64,000 nt of DNA, from NCBI RefSeq assembly GCF_026242045.1, contig NZ_JAPJDO010000001.1, positions 351,490-415,489 of the forward strand, read 5' to 3'. The notes beneath the pieces are model-generated. The model made no database searches. It was not told the origin of the DNA and was given only the letters and a program-made list of their open reading frames with translations. The translations under genes and the position numbers were made by a program. Below, in pieces: positions 29,998 to 38,327 of this stretch. This stretch comes from Mycobacterium pinniadriaticum. GTDB lineage: Bacteria > Actinomycetota > Actinomycetes > Mycobacteriales > Mycobacteriaceae. Positions within the stretch are counted from its first letter, which is position 1; each line of letters opens with the position of its first letter.

Positions 29998-31317
29998 TCA
30001 GAACGGGGAAGTGAGTACGGCGGCGAACTCGGTGCAGAACCAGTCGACGTCGGAATTCGAGAAGACCAGCGGTGGCCGGATTTTGAGCACATTGCCGTCC
30101 CGGCCGCATACCGAGATCAATACCCGGCGGTCCCGCATGGCGTTGACCAGCGCTCGGGCGCCTGCCCGGTCCGGTGTGCCGGTCTCGGTGATGACCTCGA
30201 CGCCGATGTAGAGGCCGCTGCCACGTACATCGCCGATGCGCGGATGCCCGGCGCCCAGTCGGTCCAACTCATCGCGCAGTCGGGTGCCCACATCGTTGGC
30301 GCTCCGCATCAGCGACTCGTCGTCGATGACGTCCAGCACCGCCGCGGCGGCGGCCACCGTGACCGGGTTGCCGCCGAAGGTATTGAAGTAGGGGACCCCA
30401 CGGGCGAAGGTATCGAGCACCTCGGCGCGGGCCGCCATGGCGGCGATGGGCAATCCGTTGCCCATCGGCTTGCCCATCGTCACTAGGTCCGGGACGACAC
30501 CGTGGCGGAAGAAGCCCCACATCGCCTCGCCGGTGCGGGCGAATCCGGGCTGGACTTCGTCGGCGATGAAAATCCCACCGGCTCGATGCACCGCTTCCAC
30601 CGCGGGGGCGAGCACCGAGGGATCGGGATAGATGCCGTCTGAGGAGAAGACGGTGTCGACGATCAGGGCCGATAACCCAGAGCCCGCGGCCTGCAGGTCG
30701 GCGATGGCGGCGACGACGCCGGCGGTGAACTGCTCGGCCAACTCCTCGGCCGGGATCCGATAGCTGTCCGGCGGGGGGACCGCGCGGACATGCTCACCGA
30801 GCGCCGTGGCCCCGCCAATCGATGGCGAGATCGCCGTGACCGCAGCGGTGTTGCCGTGATACGCGTCGCTGGTGACGATGACACCTTTTGCGCCGGTGTG
30901 CATTTCGGCGACTCGCAGGGCCAGGTCGTTGACCTCCGAGCCGGTGCAGGCGTACATCACCTGATCGACCTGCTCGGGCATCGTGTCGAGCAGGCGTTGG
31001 CTGTAGTCGACGATGCCGCCGTGTAGATAGCGGGTATGGGTGTTCAGCGTGGACAGTTGCCGGCTGACGGAGTCTACCACATGCGGGTGACAGTGGCCGA
31101 CGGCCGCGACGTTGTTGTACGCATCGAGATAGCAGGCGCCATCCGCATCGTAAAGGCGGGTCCCCTCACCGCGGACCAGATGTACCGGGCGCTGATAGAA
31201 CAGCCGGTACGCCGGGCCGAGCATGCGGTCGCGGGCCGCGATCAACGATTCGGTGGCGGGATCGACCGGATGATCCGCGGAGTAGCTGTTGGAATCCATG
31301 ATGTTCGAAAAGCTCAT
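29998..31317 (-). CDS. Class III PLP enzyme of the AGXT2-like phospholyase type
   Basis: 439-aa fold-type I PLP enzyme, ATG 31317 with AAGGAG upstream. GGIFIADEVQPGFARTGEAM holds the PLP-N1 Asp, and LVTMGKPMGNGLPIAAMAAR holds the PLP Lys. Several strings resemble the AGXT2L1/AGXT2L2 phospholyases more than true aminotransferases: RYLHGGIVDYSQRLLDTMPE, PYFNTFGGNPVTVAAAAAV, IGDVRGSGLYIGVEV and GRDGNVLKIRPPLVFS. Those enzymes release phosphate and ammonia from phosphoethanolamine or 5-phosphohydroxylysine. A small-molecule kinase is encoded divergently 339 bases away and could make such a substrate. An omega-aminotransferase remains the alternative. Confidence 0.82.
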   Translation of the reverse strand: MSFSNIMDSNSYSADHPVDPATESLIAARDRMLGPAYRLFYQRPVHLVRGEGTRLYDADGACYLDAYNNVAAVGHCHPHVVDSVSRQLSTLNTHTRYLHGGIVDYSQRLLDTMPEQVDQVMYACTGSEVNDLALRVAEMHTGAKGVIVTSDAYHGNTAAVTAISPSIGGATALGEHVRAVPPPDSYRIPAEELAEQFTAGVVAAIADLQAAGSGLSALIVDTVFSSDGIYPDPSVLAPAVEAVHRAGGIFIADEVQPGFARTGEAMWGFFRHGVVPDLVTMGKPMGNGLPIAAMAARAEVLDTFARGVPYFNTFGGNPVTVAAAAAVLDVIDDESLMRSANDVGTRLRDELDRLGAGHPRIGDVRGSGLYIGVEVITETGTPDRAGARALVNAMRDRRVLISVCGRDGNVLKIRPPLVFSNSDVDWFCTEFAAVLTSPF

Positions 31318-31656
31318 CGCGCTACTCCTTCGCCTCGTGACGCGGCCCATGACGCACTGACCAACGCTCGTGCCCCTCCTCGAGCACCCTGTGCCTTGTG
31401 TGGGGCGGCGTCGCTTTTTGGTCTGGTCTTGCTTCGAGTGCAACTCCGTCCGGGGAGCGAGGGTGATGTTCGACAACAACTCTGTGGCGCCTCGACGACA
31501 TTGTTACTCCCGTCAGATCACCTGGTCAACCGGAACAATCGGGCCAACGTCGACCGAACGTTGCGGGCGCGTTTCGGGTGGCCGGGGTGCGCAACGGGAG
31601 TGTAAAACCTCTTGATTTGGTCTGCTCGATACCCCGATATGGTCCACACTGGTCGC
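31318..31656. other. Divergent promoter region between PLP enzyme and kinase
   Basis: 339 bases without a gene, separating two divergent starts. It contains several TGGTC motifs (around 31419, 31521, 31618, 31640, 31650) but no strong perfect palindrome. The GntR regulator encoded at 33479 may act here. It is locally less GC-rich than the flanking genes, as expected for a promoter region. Confidence 0.4.
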
Positions 31657-32670
31657 ATGCCGGGACTGCCGCCGACTCATGGGCTCTTCGCGCGTGCCGC
31701 TCTCCCCGCCTACGGCCGAGCGGGCGGAACACCGTTGCGGCTGCTCAGTCTGTCGGAGAACGCCACCTACCTGGTGGACGACGACGAACCGTTCGTGCTG
31801 CGCGTGCATCGGCCCGGCTATCACTCGTTGGACGCGATCCGCTCGGAACTGGCGTGGATGCAAGCCTTGCGCACCGAGACCTCGGTCACCACACCGGAAT
31901 TGGTCACGGCCCGCGACGGCACTGATGTCGTGGTCGCTGAAGTCGACGGCGACACATTGCACGTCGACGCGGTGACCTTCGTGGCGGGCTGCACGGCCGA
32001 AGAGGATCCCGAGGCGGTCGGTTTCGACGAACTCGGCCGGATCACCGCGGTCATGCACTCCCATGCCCGGAACTGGACCTTCCCCAGTGGGTTCACCCGG
32101 TTTCGATGGGATCTCGACACGATCCTGGGCCCGCAGGCCCGGTGGGGTAACTGGCGGCTGGCGCCGGGCCTGGCCGACCCCGACCGCGTTCTGATTCAAC
32201 GCGCGGCTGACGACGTCGCCGCGAAGTTGACTGAATTCGGCTGCACGCCCGATCGTTTCGGACTGGTGCATGCTGACCTCCGGTTGGCCAATCTGATGGT
32301 CGACCCCGCGGATGTGGCGGCCGGGATCACCGTGATCGATTTCGACGACTGCGGCTGGTCGTGGTATTTGGCCGATCTCGGGGCGGCGGTGTCGTTCATC
32401 GAGGACACCCCGGCCGGTGAACGCATCATCGCCGAATGGCTCACCGGCTACTTCGAGGCCGGGTCGATTCCCGCCGACCACTTGGCCCTCATCCCCTCGT
32501 TCGTGATGATGCGCCGAATCATGCTCACCGCGTGGATCGCCTCACACCACGACGCCGACGCGGCGATCGGCGTCGGCGAGCAATTCGCCCCCGACACCGC
32601 CCGGTTGGCGCTGCGGTACCTGGAGGACCGAACCTGGCTACGGGATGCGATTTTCGGGTCGCGGGTATGA
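31657..32670 (+). CDS. APH/choline-kinase-fold small-molecule kinase
   Basis: 337-aa phosphotransferase of the aminoglycoside phosphotransferase/homoserine kinase type. ATG 31657 is preferred; ATG 31639 is also possible. N-lobe: LLSLSENATYLVDDDEPFVL followed by RVHRPGYHSLDAIRSELAWM. Catalytic loop: FGLVHADLRLANLMVD (HxDxxxxN). Metal-binding: ITVIDFDDCGWSWYLADLGA. Context argues against drug resistance: it is divergent from a phospholyase-like PLP enzyme and followed by SDR and GntR genes. The arrangement recalls hydroxylysine kinase plus phosphohydroxylysine phospholyase. The substrate (hydroxylysine, ethanolamine or another amino alcohol) is not determined. Confidence 0.82.
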   Translation: MPGLPPTHGLFARAALPAYGRAGGTPLRLLSLSENATYLVDDDEPFVLRVHRPGYHSLDAIRSELAWMQALRTETSVTTPELVTARDGTDVVVAEVDGDTLHVDAVTFVAGCTAEEDPEAVGFDELGRITAVMHSHARNWTFPSGFTRFRWDLDTILGPQARWGNWRLAPGLADPDRVLIQRAADDVAAKLTEFGCTPDRFGLVHADLRLANLMVDPADVAAGITVIDFDDCGWSWYLADLGAAVSFIEDTPAGERIIAEWLTGYFEAGSIPADHLALIPSFVMMRRIMLTAWIASHHDADAAIGVGEQFAPDTARLALRYLEDRTWLRDAIFGSRV

Positions 32671-32697
32671 ATCATTCTGTGATGGAGAGGATTACAG

Positions 32698-33474
32698 GTG
32701 TTTGATCTTCGCTCGACGAACGTATTGGTGACTGGCGGCAGTAAAGGCATCGGGCGGGGCATCGCCGCGGTGTTCGCGACGGCCGGCGCGAATGTGGCGA
32801 TCGCCGCGCGGTCTGCGGCCGACGTCGACGCGGCGGTGGCCGATCTGGACGCCCTGGGTACTGGGACGGTCCTGGGCGTCAAAGCCGATGTCGCCGACCC
32901 GGTCCACTGCGCCAGCCTGGCCGCCACGGTTGACGAAGCGTTCGGCGGTATCGACGTCGTGTGCGCCAACGCCGGTATCTTCCCCGAAGCGCCCTTGGCC
33001 ACCATGACCCCGGCCCAGCTCTCCGAGGTTCTCGACGTCAATGTCAAGGGCACGGTGTTCATCGTGCAAGCCTGTCTGGACTCGCTGATCGCCTCCGGAC
33101 GCGGCCGGGTGATCCTGACGTCCTCGATCACCGGACCGATCACCGGATATCCCGGTTGGTCGCACTACGGCGCCTCCAAGGCCGCGCAGCTGGGATTCAT
33201 GCGCACCGCCGCAATCGAATTGGCCCCGCACGCGATCACGGTGAACGCCATTCTGCCGGGAAATATCTTCACCGAAGGTCTCGCGGGCATGGGTGAGGAG
33301 TACATCGCGGGCATGACTCGGGCGATCCCGGCCGGCGTGCTGGGCAAACCGGACGATATCGGCCATCTTGCCGCGTTCCTGGCCACTGTCGAGGCCGGTT
33401 ACATCACCGGCCAGGCCATCGCGGTCGACGGTGGTCAGGTGTTGCCCGAGTCGCCGGATGCGGTGCGCCCCTAG
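32698..33474 (+). CDS. Short-chain dehydrogenase/reductase (FabG-like)
   Basis: 258-aa NAD(P)-dependent oxidoreductase, GTG 32698. Cofactor motif [21 protein letters not shown] motif VCANAGIF, catalytic Ser-Tyr-Lys in [20 protein letters not shown], and terminal [20 protein letters not shown]. It lies 27 bases after the kinase and 4 bases before the GntR gene, so the three form an operon. It may oxidise or reduce the carbonyl product of the kinase-phospholyase route; this is inference. Confidence 0.9.
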   Translation: MFDLRSTNVLVTGGSKGIGRGIAAVFATAGANVAIAARSAADVDAAVADLDALGTGTVLGVKADVADPVHCASLAATVDEAFGGIDVVCANAGIFPEAPLATMTPAQLSEVLDVNVKGTVFIVQACLDSLIASGRGRVILTSSITGPITGYPGWSHYGASKAAQLGFMRTAAIELAPHAITVNAILPGNIFTEGLAGMGEEYIAGMTRAIPAGVLGKPDDIGHLAAFLATVEAGYITGQAIAVDGGQVLPESPDAVRP

Positions 33475-33478
33475 TCCG

Positions 33479-34264
33479 ATGGGGGAGTCGGAGGGGGGCC
33501 CGATTGCCGAGGATGTGCGACGGCGCATCCTGTCGATGCTGGCTCAGGGCACCCTGCGGCCAGGCTCGCGGCTCGGTACCGAACGCGAGATGGCCGACCG
33601 CTTCGGGGTATCCCGCTCCACTCTGCGCAGCGCGCTGTTGCCGTTGAGTCGCGCCGGTGTTCTGGAGCGGCGAACCGGCCGCAACGGGGGAACGTTCGTG
33701 CGCGCCGACGTGGTGGAGCGCAATGCCGCCGAGCTGGCCGGACTGCCGGCCCGGCTGCGCAGCGGCGGGCACACCAGTGCCACCCGCGTGCTCGCCACCG
33801 ATCGCCGGCCACCTAGCGCGGTGGAGGCCGCCGCGCTGGAAATCAGTGACCGACGGGAGGTTTTCGCGATTCGACGGCTGCGGTACGCCGACGGGGTGCC
33901 GCTGTCGGTGGACTTCTCCTGCTTCGTCGCCGACCACGTCGACGATCTGCTGGAACAGCCGCTGGGCGGCTCGCTCTACGAGCTGTTCGCCGTGCGATAC
34001 GGCTTGGTACCCGCCACGTCCAGCGAGACCATCGAGGTGGTCAGCGCCAGCCCGCGGGAGGCCGACTGGCTTGGCATCGCGAATCGGCGGCCGTTGGTGG
34101 CGATCACCCGAGTCACCCGCGATGCCGCGGATCGGCCGTTCGAGTACGCCTACGACCTGTTTCGGGCTGACCGGGTGCGGTTGACGGCGACGACTTCGAC
34201 GATCACGGCGCGCGAACGCCGCGGCACCGACGGTCGGGTGGAGCGCTCGGTCAGCAGCGCCTGA
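33479..34264 (+). CDS. GntR/HutC-type regulator with UTRA domain
   Basis: 261-aa regulator from ATG 33479. The N-terminal winged helix is IAEDVRRRILSMLAQGTLRP and GSRLGTEREMADRFGVSRST. The C-terminal UTRA effector domain has AALEISDRREVFAIRRLRYA, DGVPLSVDFSCFVADHVDDL, GGSLYELFAVRYGL and RPFEYAYDLFRADRVRL. It is the last gene of the kinase-SDR-GntR operon and probably controls it and the divergent PLP enzyme. UTRA domains often bind sugar phosphates or amino-acid-like molecules, which fits a catabolic locus. Confidence 0.92.
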   Translation: MGESEGGPIAEDVRRRILSMLAQGTLRPGSRLGTEREMADRFGVSRSTLRSALLPLSRAGVLERRTGRNGGTFVRADVVERNAAELAGLPARLRSGGHTSATRVLATDRRPPSAVEAAALEISDRREVFAIRRLRYADGVPLSVDFSCFVADHVDDLLEQPLGGSLYELFAVRYGLVPATSSETIEVVSASPREADWLGIANRRPLVAITRVTRDAADRPFEYAYDLFRADRVRLTATTSTITARERRGTDGRVERSVSSA

Positions 34265-34352
34265 CCGGGCCCGCGCCGTTTCGCCCAAACCGACAAATCG
34301 CCGCGAAACCGCGAGTGCAACCCTGCAAAACGTCGATCTCGGGACGACTAGT

Positions 34353-34724
34353 GTGAGTGCGGTGACGACCAAACCCGAGATCGAATTCCCCGACGGACCG
34401 GCACCGACCGAACTGGTCATCAAAGACCTGGTGGTCGGCGAGGGCGACGAAGCCAGGCCGGGCGCCGTGGTGGATGTGCACTATGTGGGTGTCGAGTACG
34501 ACACCGGTGAAGAGTTCGACAGCTCCTGGAACCGCGGGGAGTCCATCGCTTTCCCGTTGCGCGGCCTCATCCAGGGCTGGCAGGACGGGATTCCGGGCAT
34601 GCGGGTGGGCGGTCGGCGGCAGCTGACCATCCCGCCCGAGCAGGCCTACGGCCCGGCGGGCTCCGGACACCAGTTGTCGGGCAAGACGCTGATTTTTGTC
34701 ATCGACCTGCTGGCCACCCGATAG
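34353..34724 (+). CDS. FKBP-type peptidyl-prolyl isomerase
   Basis: 123-aa single-domain cytoplasmic FKBP, GTG 34353 (another GTG 9 bases later). The family core is LVIKDLVVGEGDEARPGAVV, DVHYVGVEYDTGEEFDSSWN, FPLRGLIQGWQDGIPGMRVG and GRRQLTIPPEQAYGPAGSGH. It catalyses prolyl cis-trans isomerisation; most drug-site aromatic positions are kept. No signal peptide. It has its own short leader and is not obviously linked to the catabolic genes. Confidence 0.95.
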   Translation: MSAVTTKPEIEFPDGPAPTELVIKDLVVGEGDEARPGAVVDVHYVGVEYDTGEEFDSSWNRGESIAFPLRGLIQGWQDGIPGMRVGGRRQLTIPPEQAYGPAGSGHQLSGKTLIFVIDLLATR

Positions 34725-34775
34725 CCCGAATCCGCTCGCCGAGCGCGGTTGCCCCTCGGCGTGTGTAATGCCGGT

Positions 34776-35516
34776 GTGAGTAGTCAAACGCGCACCGCGA
34801 TCGTCACGGGAGCATCCGGTGGGATCGGCTCGGCCATCGCGGCGATGTTGCACGACGAGGGTTTCGAGCTCACCCTGGTGGGCCGCGACCCGGCCAAGCT
34901 GGCTGCGGTGGCGTCATCGCTGACGACCGGGCCGCCGGTGCACACCCTGGCCGGATCGTTGGCCGAGGAGACATTCCTGGACACCATCGTCGACGAGCAC
35001 GCCGCCCGGCACGGCGCTCTTGACGTGCTGGTGAACAATGCCGGTGTCTCAGGCAATCGCGCGGTCGGCGAGATCACCGCGGAGTTCCTCGACGAGCAAC
35101 TCGCGGTCAACATCCGTGCGGTGATCCTGCTGACCAGCAAGTCCATGCCGCTGCTCAAAACCGCTGTGCAGCAAGGCAAGGCGGCGCAGATCATCAATAT
35201 CGCGTCGAATGCGGGAAAGCGCGGTGAGGCGACCTTGGCGTCGTACTCGGCGACCAAGTTCGCCGTCGTGGGCTTCACCGAGTCACTGCACGATGAACTG
35301 TCCACCGCCGGCATCAAGGCGACCGCGATCTGCCCCGGGCTGGTGGACACCCCGATGGCCGACGACTACCGGGACAGCGTGAGCCCTCAGGAGATGATCG
35401 CGCCGAGCGACATCGCCGAAGCCATCCGGATGACGATCAGGGTGTCCCGCAGCTGCGTGGTGCCCGAAATCGTCCTGCTGCGGCCGATCGAATGGCGCCA
35501 GCCGGAGGGCGCCTGA
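34776..35516 (+). CDS. Short-chain dehydrogenase/reductase
   Basis: 246-aa classical SDR, GTG 34776. Cofactor motif TAIVTGASGGIGSAIAAMLH, VNNAGVSGN, catalytic IINIASNAGKRGEATLASYS followed by ATKFAVVGFTESLHDEL, and AICPGLVDTPMADDYRDSV. The C-terminus (VPEIVLLRPIEWRQPEGA) resembles sepiapterin-reductase/YwfD-like proteins rather than FabG. Substrate unknown. It follows the FKBP gene by 51 bases. Confidence 0.9.
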   Translation: MSSQTRTAIVTGASGGIGSAIAAMLHDEGFELTLVGRDPAKLAAVASSLTTGPPVHTLAGSLAEETFLDTIVDEHAARHGALDVLVNNAGVSGNRAVGEITAEFLDEQLAVNIRAVILLTSKSMPLLKTAVQQGKAAQIINIASNAGKRGEATLASYSATKFAVVGFTESLHDELSTAGIKATAICPGLVDTPMADDYRDSVSPQEMIAPSDIAEAIRMTIRVSRSCVVPEIVLLRPIEWRQPEGA

Positions 35517-35570
35517 CGACGACGCCGGCCGAAGGCCGGAAGAGGTGTCAGGCAATCGAGCAGCGCCAGA

Positions 35571-36518
35571 TCAGCTGGGCACATACCCGACGGTGGGGTC
35601 GACGATGTTGTGCAGCGGTTCGCCGCGTAGCCACCGGGTCAGGTTACTGGTAAACATCGCCATCATGTCGCCCTCGAACCCGATGTAGTCGCCCGACATA
35701 TGCGGGGAGACAAACACATTCGGCATCGACCACAAGCAGGATTCCTCCGGTAGCGGCTCGACCTCGAATACGTCCAGGGCAGCGCCCGCGATGGTCCCGG
35801 CGTGCAGCGCGTCGACCAGATCGGTCTCGACGACGGTCGGCCCGCGACCGACGTTGACCAGGAATCCGTTCGGTCCCAGCGCGGTGAGGACCTCGGCACC
35901 GACGAGCGCGGTGGTCGCCGTCGTCAGCGGAGCAGCCAATACCAGCAGATCCACCTCCGCGGCCACCAAGACCAAATCCGCGCTGGCACGGACGGTGCCG
36001 AACTGGGGGTCGGTAGCCGCCGCGCGGCCGACCAGCGTGACGTCGACATCGAGGCGCATCAGCCGCTCGGCGATGGCGCGGCCGATCGACCCGGTGCCCA
36101 CCACGGCGGCGCGGGTGCCGGCCAGCCGCCCGGTCATGCGGTGTCGCCATCGGTGTTCGCGCTGCAGGGCCCAACTTTCGGTAAATCCCTTTGTGTGGCT
36201 GAGCACCGCGGCCATCACCCACTCGGCGATCGGGATATCGAACACACCGCGAGAGTTGGTCAGAACGACGTCGTGAATCTCGGGGCACAGCAATCTGTTG
36301 ACGCCAACTGAGGCTGCGTGCACCCAGCGGACTTTGGGGGCGCGGCGCAGCAGCGAGCCGAGATCGGCGAACCGGTGATCCCAGATGTACACCACCTGGG
36401 CAGCGGCCAGCTGCTCGTCGGTTGGGGTCGCGCCGACCGCGACCACCTCAACATCGGCAGGAATCAGTTCCAGTGGCGGTGGCGGGAGTTCAGGATCGGA
36501 CTCGGTGATGACCAACAC
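35571..36518 (-). CDS. D-isomer-specific 2-hydroxyacid dehydrogenase
   Basis: 315-aa NAD(P)-dependent dehydrogenase, GTG 36518. The Rossmann domain begins RLAGTRAAVVGTGSIGRAIA. Catalytic residues: Arg in FLVNVGRGPTVVETDLVDAL, Glu in DVFEVEPLPEESCLWSMPNV and His in VFVSPHMSGDYIGFEGDMM. The first ~100 residues are the substrate-binding domain. The type is closest to glyoxylate/hydroxypyruvate reductase-like members. It is divergent from a class II aldolase gene 95 bases away; together they could process a 2-oxo or 2-hydroxy acid. Confidence 0.9.
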   Translation of the reverse strand: MLVITESDPELPPPPLELIPADVEVVAVGATPTDEQLAAAQVVYIWDHRFADLGSLLRRAPKVRWVHAASVGVNRLLCPEIHDVVLTNSRGVFDIPIAEWVMAAVLSHTKGFTESWALQREHRWRHRMTGRLAGTRAAVVGTGSIGRAIAERLMRLDVDVTLVGRAAATDPQFGTVRASADLVLVAAEVDLLVLAAPLTTATTALVGAEVLTALGPNGFLVNVGRGPTVVETDLVDALHAGTIAGAALDVFEVEPLPEESCLWSMPNVFVSPHMSGDYIGFEGDMMAMFTSNLTRWLRGEPLHNIVDPTVGYVPS

Positions 36519-36613
36519 GATGGGGCGCTCGATGACGTCGATTTCGATAGTCTATCCGCAGGCGAAAAGTGATCGCCCGATGAATCATTGACGACCGGCA
36601 AGCGAGGTGCAGG

Positions 36614-37363
36614 ATGGACGCCGACAACGCGTTCCTCGACCCGGATGCCGCCGAGCCGGTCATCGCCGATCCCGACGAGCTGCGGGAACACCGCAAGCAC
36701 CGGCTGGCCTTGGCCTACCGGGTGTTCGGTGCGATGGGCTGGGGTTCGTTGGGCGACGGGCACATCTCGGCCCGCGACCCCGAGCGGCCCGATTGTTTCT
36801 GGCTCGGCCGCTATGGGGTGCCGTTCCGCTTCATGACCCCCGACGACCTGGTTCTGGTCCATGCCGACGGGACGGTCGAGGGCGGAGGTCACATCAACGT
36901 GGCCGCGTACTACATTCACGCCCCGGTGCACGAGGCCCGGCCCGACGTCGTCGCTGCGGCCCATTGTCATACGCCGTACGGAACACCGTTCTCGGCGGCG
37001 GTCACCAAGCTGGCGCCCATCTCGCAGGAGGCGTGCGCGTTCTTCGACGATCACGAGATCTTCGACGACGAGGAAGTCAACATCGGCTCGACCGACGGCG
37101 GCAAGCGCATCGCTGCCGCGCTCGGCGGCGCCAGGGCCGCCATCCTGCGCAACCACGGACTGCTGACGGTGGCCGGATCCGTCGACGCCGCGGTCGGATA
37201 CTTCCTCATGATGGAGCGCAGCGCCGAGGTCCAGGTCAAGGCGCGTGACGCCAGGCCGATCGGAGCGGACGCCGCCCGGCGGGTGCACGACATGTTCGAG
37301 GAGCGCGAGGCTTGGCAGGTGTTCCAATGGGCACAGCGGACCTACCTGCCGAACGCCGGCTGA
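36614..37363 (+). CDS. Class II aldolase/adducin-family protein
   Basis: 249-aa metal-dependent aldolase-fold protein, ATG 36614. Family motifs: LAYRVFGAMGWGSLGDGHIS, FRFMTPDDLVLVHADGTVEG, zinc ligands in VVAAAHCHTPYGTPFSA (HxH), and the third His in AAILRNHGLLTVAGSVDAAV. Related proteins include fuculose-phosphate aldolase and decarboxylases; the exact reaction cannot be assigned. It converges with the ureohydrolase operon (4 bases between stops) and is divergent from the hydroxyacid dehydrogenase. Confidence 0.9.
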   Translation: MDADNAFLDPDAAEPVIADPDELREHRKHRLALAYRVFGAMGWGSLGDGHISARDPERPDCFWLGRYGVPFRFMTPDDLVLVHADGTVEGGGHINVAAYYIHAPVHEARPDVVAAAHCHTPYGTPFSAAVTKLAPISQEACAFFDDHEIFDDEEVNIGSTDGGKRIAAALGGARAAILRNHGLLTVAGSVDAAVGYFLMMERSAEVQVKARDARPIGADAARRVHDMFEEREAWQVFQWAQRTYLPNAG

Positions 37364-37367
37364 ACGC

Positions 37368-38327
37368 TCACCCGCTGGCCACGATCAGGCTCAGCAGATC
37401 GAAGACCACCGTCGCGGCCGCGATCGACGTGATTTCGGCGTGATCGTAGGCGGGTGCGACTTCCACGACATCCGCGCCCACCACATTGATTCCGTTGAGC
37501 CGGCGCAGCATTCGTAGCAGCTCTCGTGACGTCAGACCGCCTGATTCCGGTGTTCCGGTCCCGGGTGCGAAGGCTGGGTCGAGCACATCGATGTCGATCG
37601 AGAGGTACACGGGCAGATCGGCAACCCGGCGAGTGACGACGTCGACGGCCGCTTCGACACCCATGACGTCGAGGTCTCCGGCCCTGATGATCCGAAACCC
37701 CATCCGGGCGTCATCGTCGAGGTCCATCCGATCGTAGATCGGGCCGCGGATGCCGACGTGGATCGAGTGGTCCTCAACGAGCAGACCTTCCTCGAACGCT
37801 CGACGGAAGGGGGTGCCGTGCGTGACCGGGGCGTTGAAATAGGTATCCCAGGTGTCCAGGTGCGCGTCGAAGTGCACCAGCGCCAGTGGGCCGTGGAACG
37901 AGTGCAGCGCACGAAGATTGGGCAGCGCGACCGTGTGGTCGCCACCGATCGCGACCACCCTGCGTACCCGCTCGCCGATGAGCTCGCGCATCCCGCTCTC
38001 GATCTGTGCACACGCCTCGGCGATGTCGAATGGGGTGATGGTGATGTCACCGGCGTCGACGATCTGCACCTGCTCCAGCGGCGCGACACCGAACTCGACG
38101 TGGTAGCCGGGACGTAGGGTGCGGGCGGCCTGACGTACGGCCATCGGTCCGAACCGCGCGCCGGGGCGGTAGGAGGTGCCGCCGTCGAACGGTAAGCCCA
38201 CGACGGCGATGTCGTAGTCGCCCACCTCGTGGATGTCGGCGATCCGCGCGAATGTGCCCTTGCCCGAGTAGCGGGGGACTTGGGTCGACGGCGTGGCACC
38301 GACCGGCGGCTGGGATAGCTCGGACAT
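37368..38327 (-). CDS. Ureohydrolase (agmatinase/arginase family), copy 1
   Basis: 319-aa metallohydrolase that cleaves a guanidino group to urea plus an amine in known relatives. All six metal ligands are visible: His in VVAIGGDHTVALPNL, DAHxD in LALVHFDAHLDTWD, and both Asp in LSIDIDVLDPAFAPGTGTPE. It also has SYRPGARFGPMAVRQAARTL. ATG 38327 overlaps the stop of the upstream ureohydrolase by one base. Substrate candidates are agmatine, guanidinobutyrate, guanidine or another alkylguanidine. Two tandem, clearly different ureohydrolases suggest a heteromeric enzyme or two related substrates. It is the last gene of the SBP-TetR-ureohydrolase operon. Confidence 0.9.
   Translation of the reverse strand: MSELSQPPVGATPSTQVPRYSGKGTFARIADIHEVGDYDIAVVGLPFDGGTSYRPGARFGPMAVRQAARTLRPGYHVEFGVAPLEQVQIVDAGDITITPFDIAEACAQIESGMRELIGERVRRVVAIGGDHTVALPNLRALHSFHGPLALVHFDAHLDTWDTYFNAPVTHGTPFRRAFEEGLLVEDHSIHVGIRGPIYDRMDLDDDARMGFRIIRAGDLDVMGVEAAVDVVTRRVADLPVYLSIDIDVLDPAFAPGTGTPESGGLTSRELLRMLRRLNGINVVGADVVEVAPAYDHAEITSIAAATVVFDLLSLIVASG

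Noticed and set aside
31657..32670. Aminoglycoside resistance enzyme
   Set aside because: The fold is shared, but the context (PLP phospholyase-like gene, SDR, GntR-UTRA) points to metabolism, and the family is broad.
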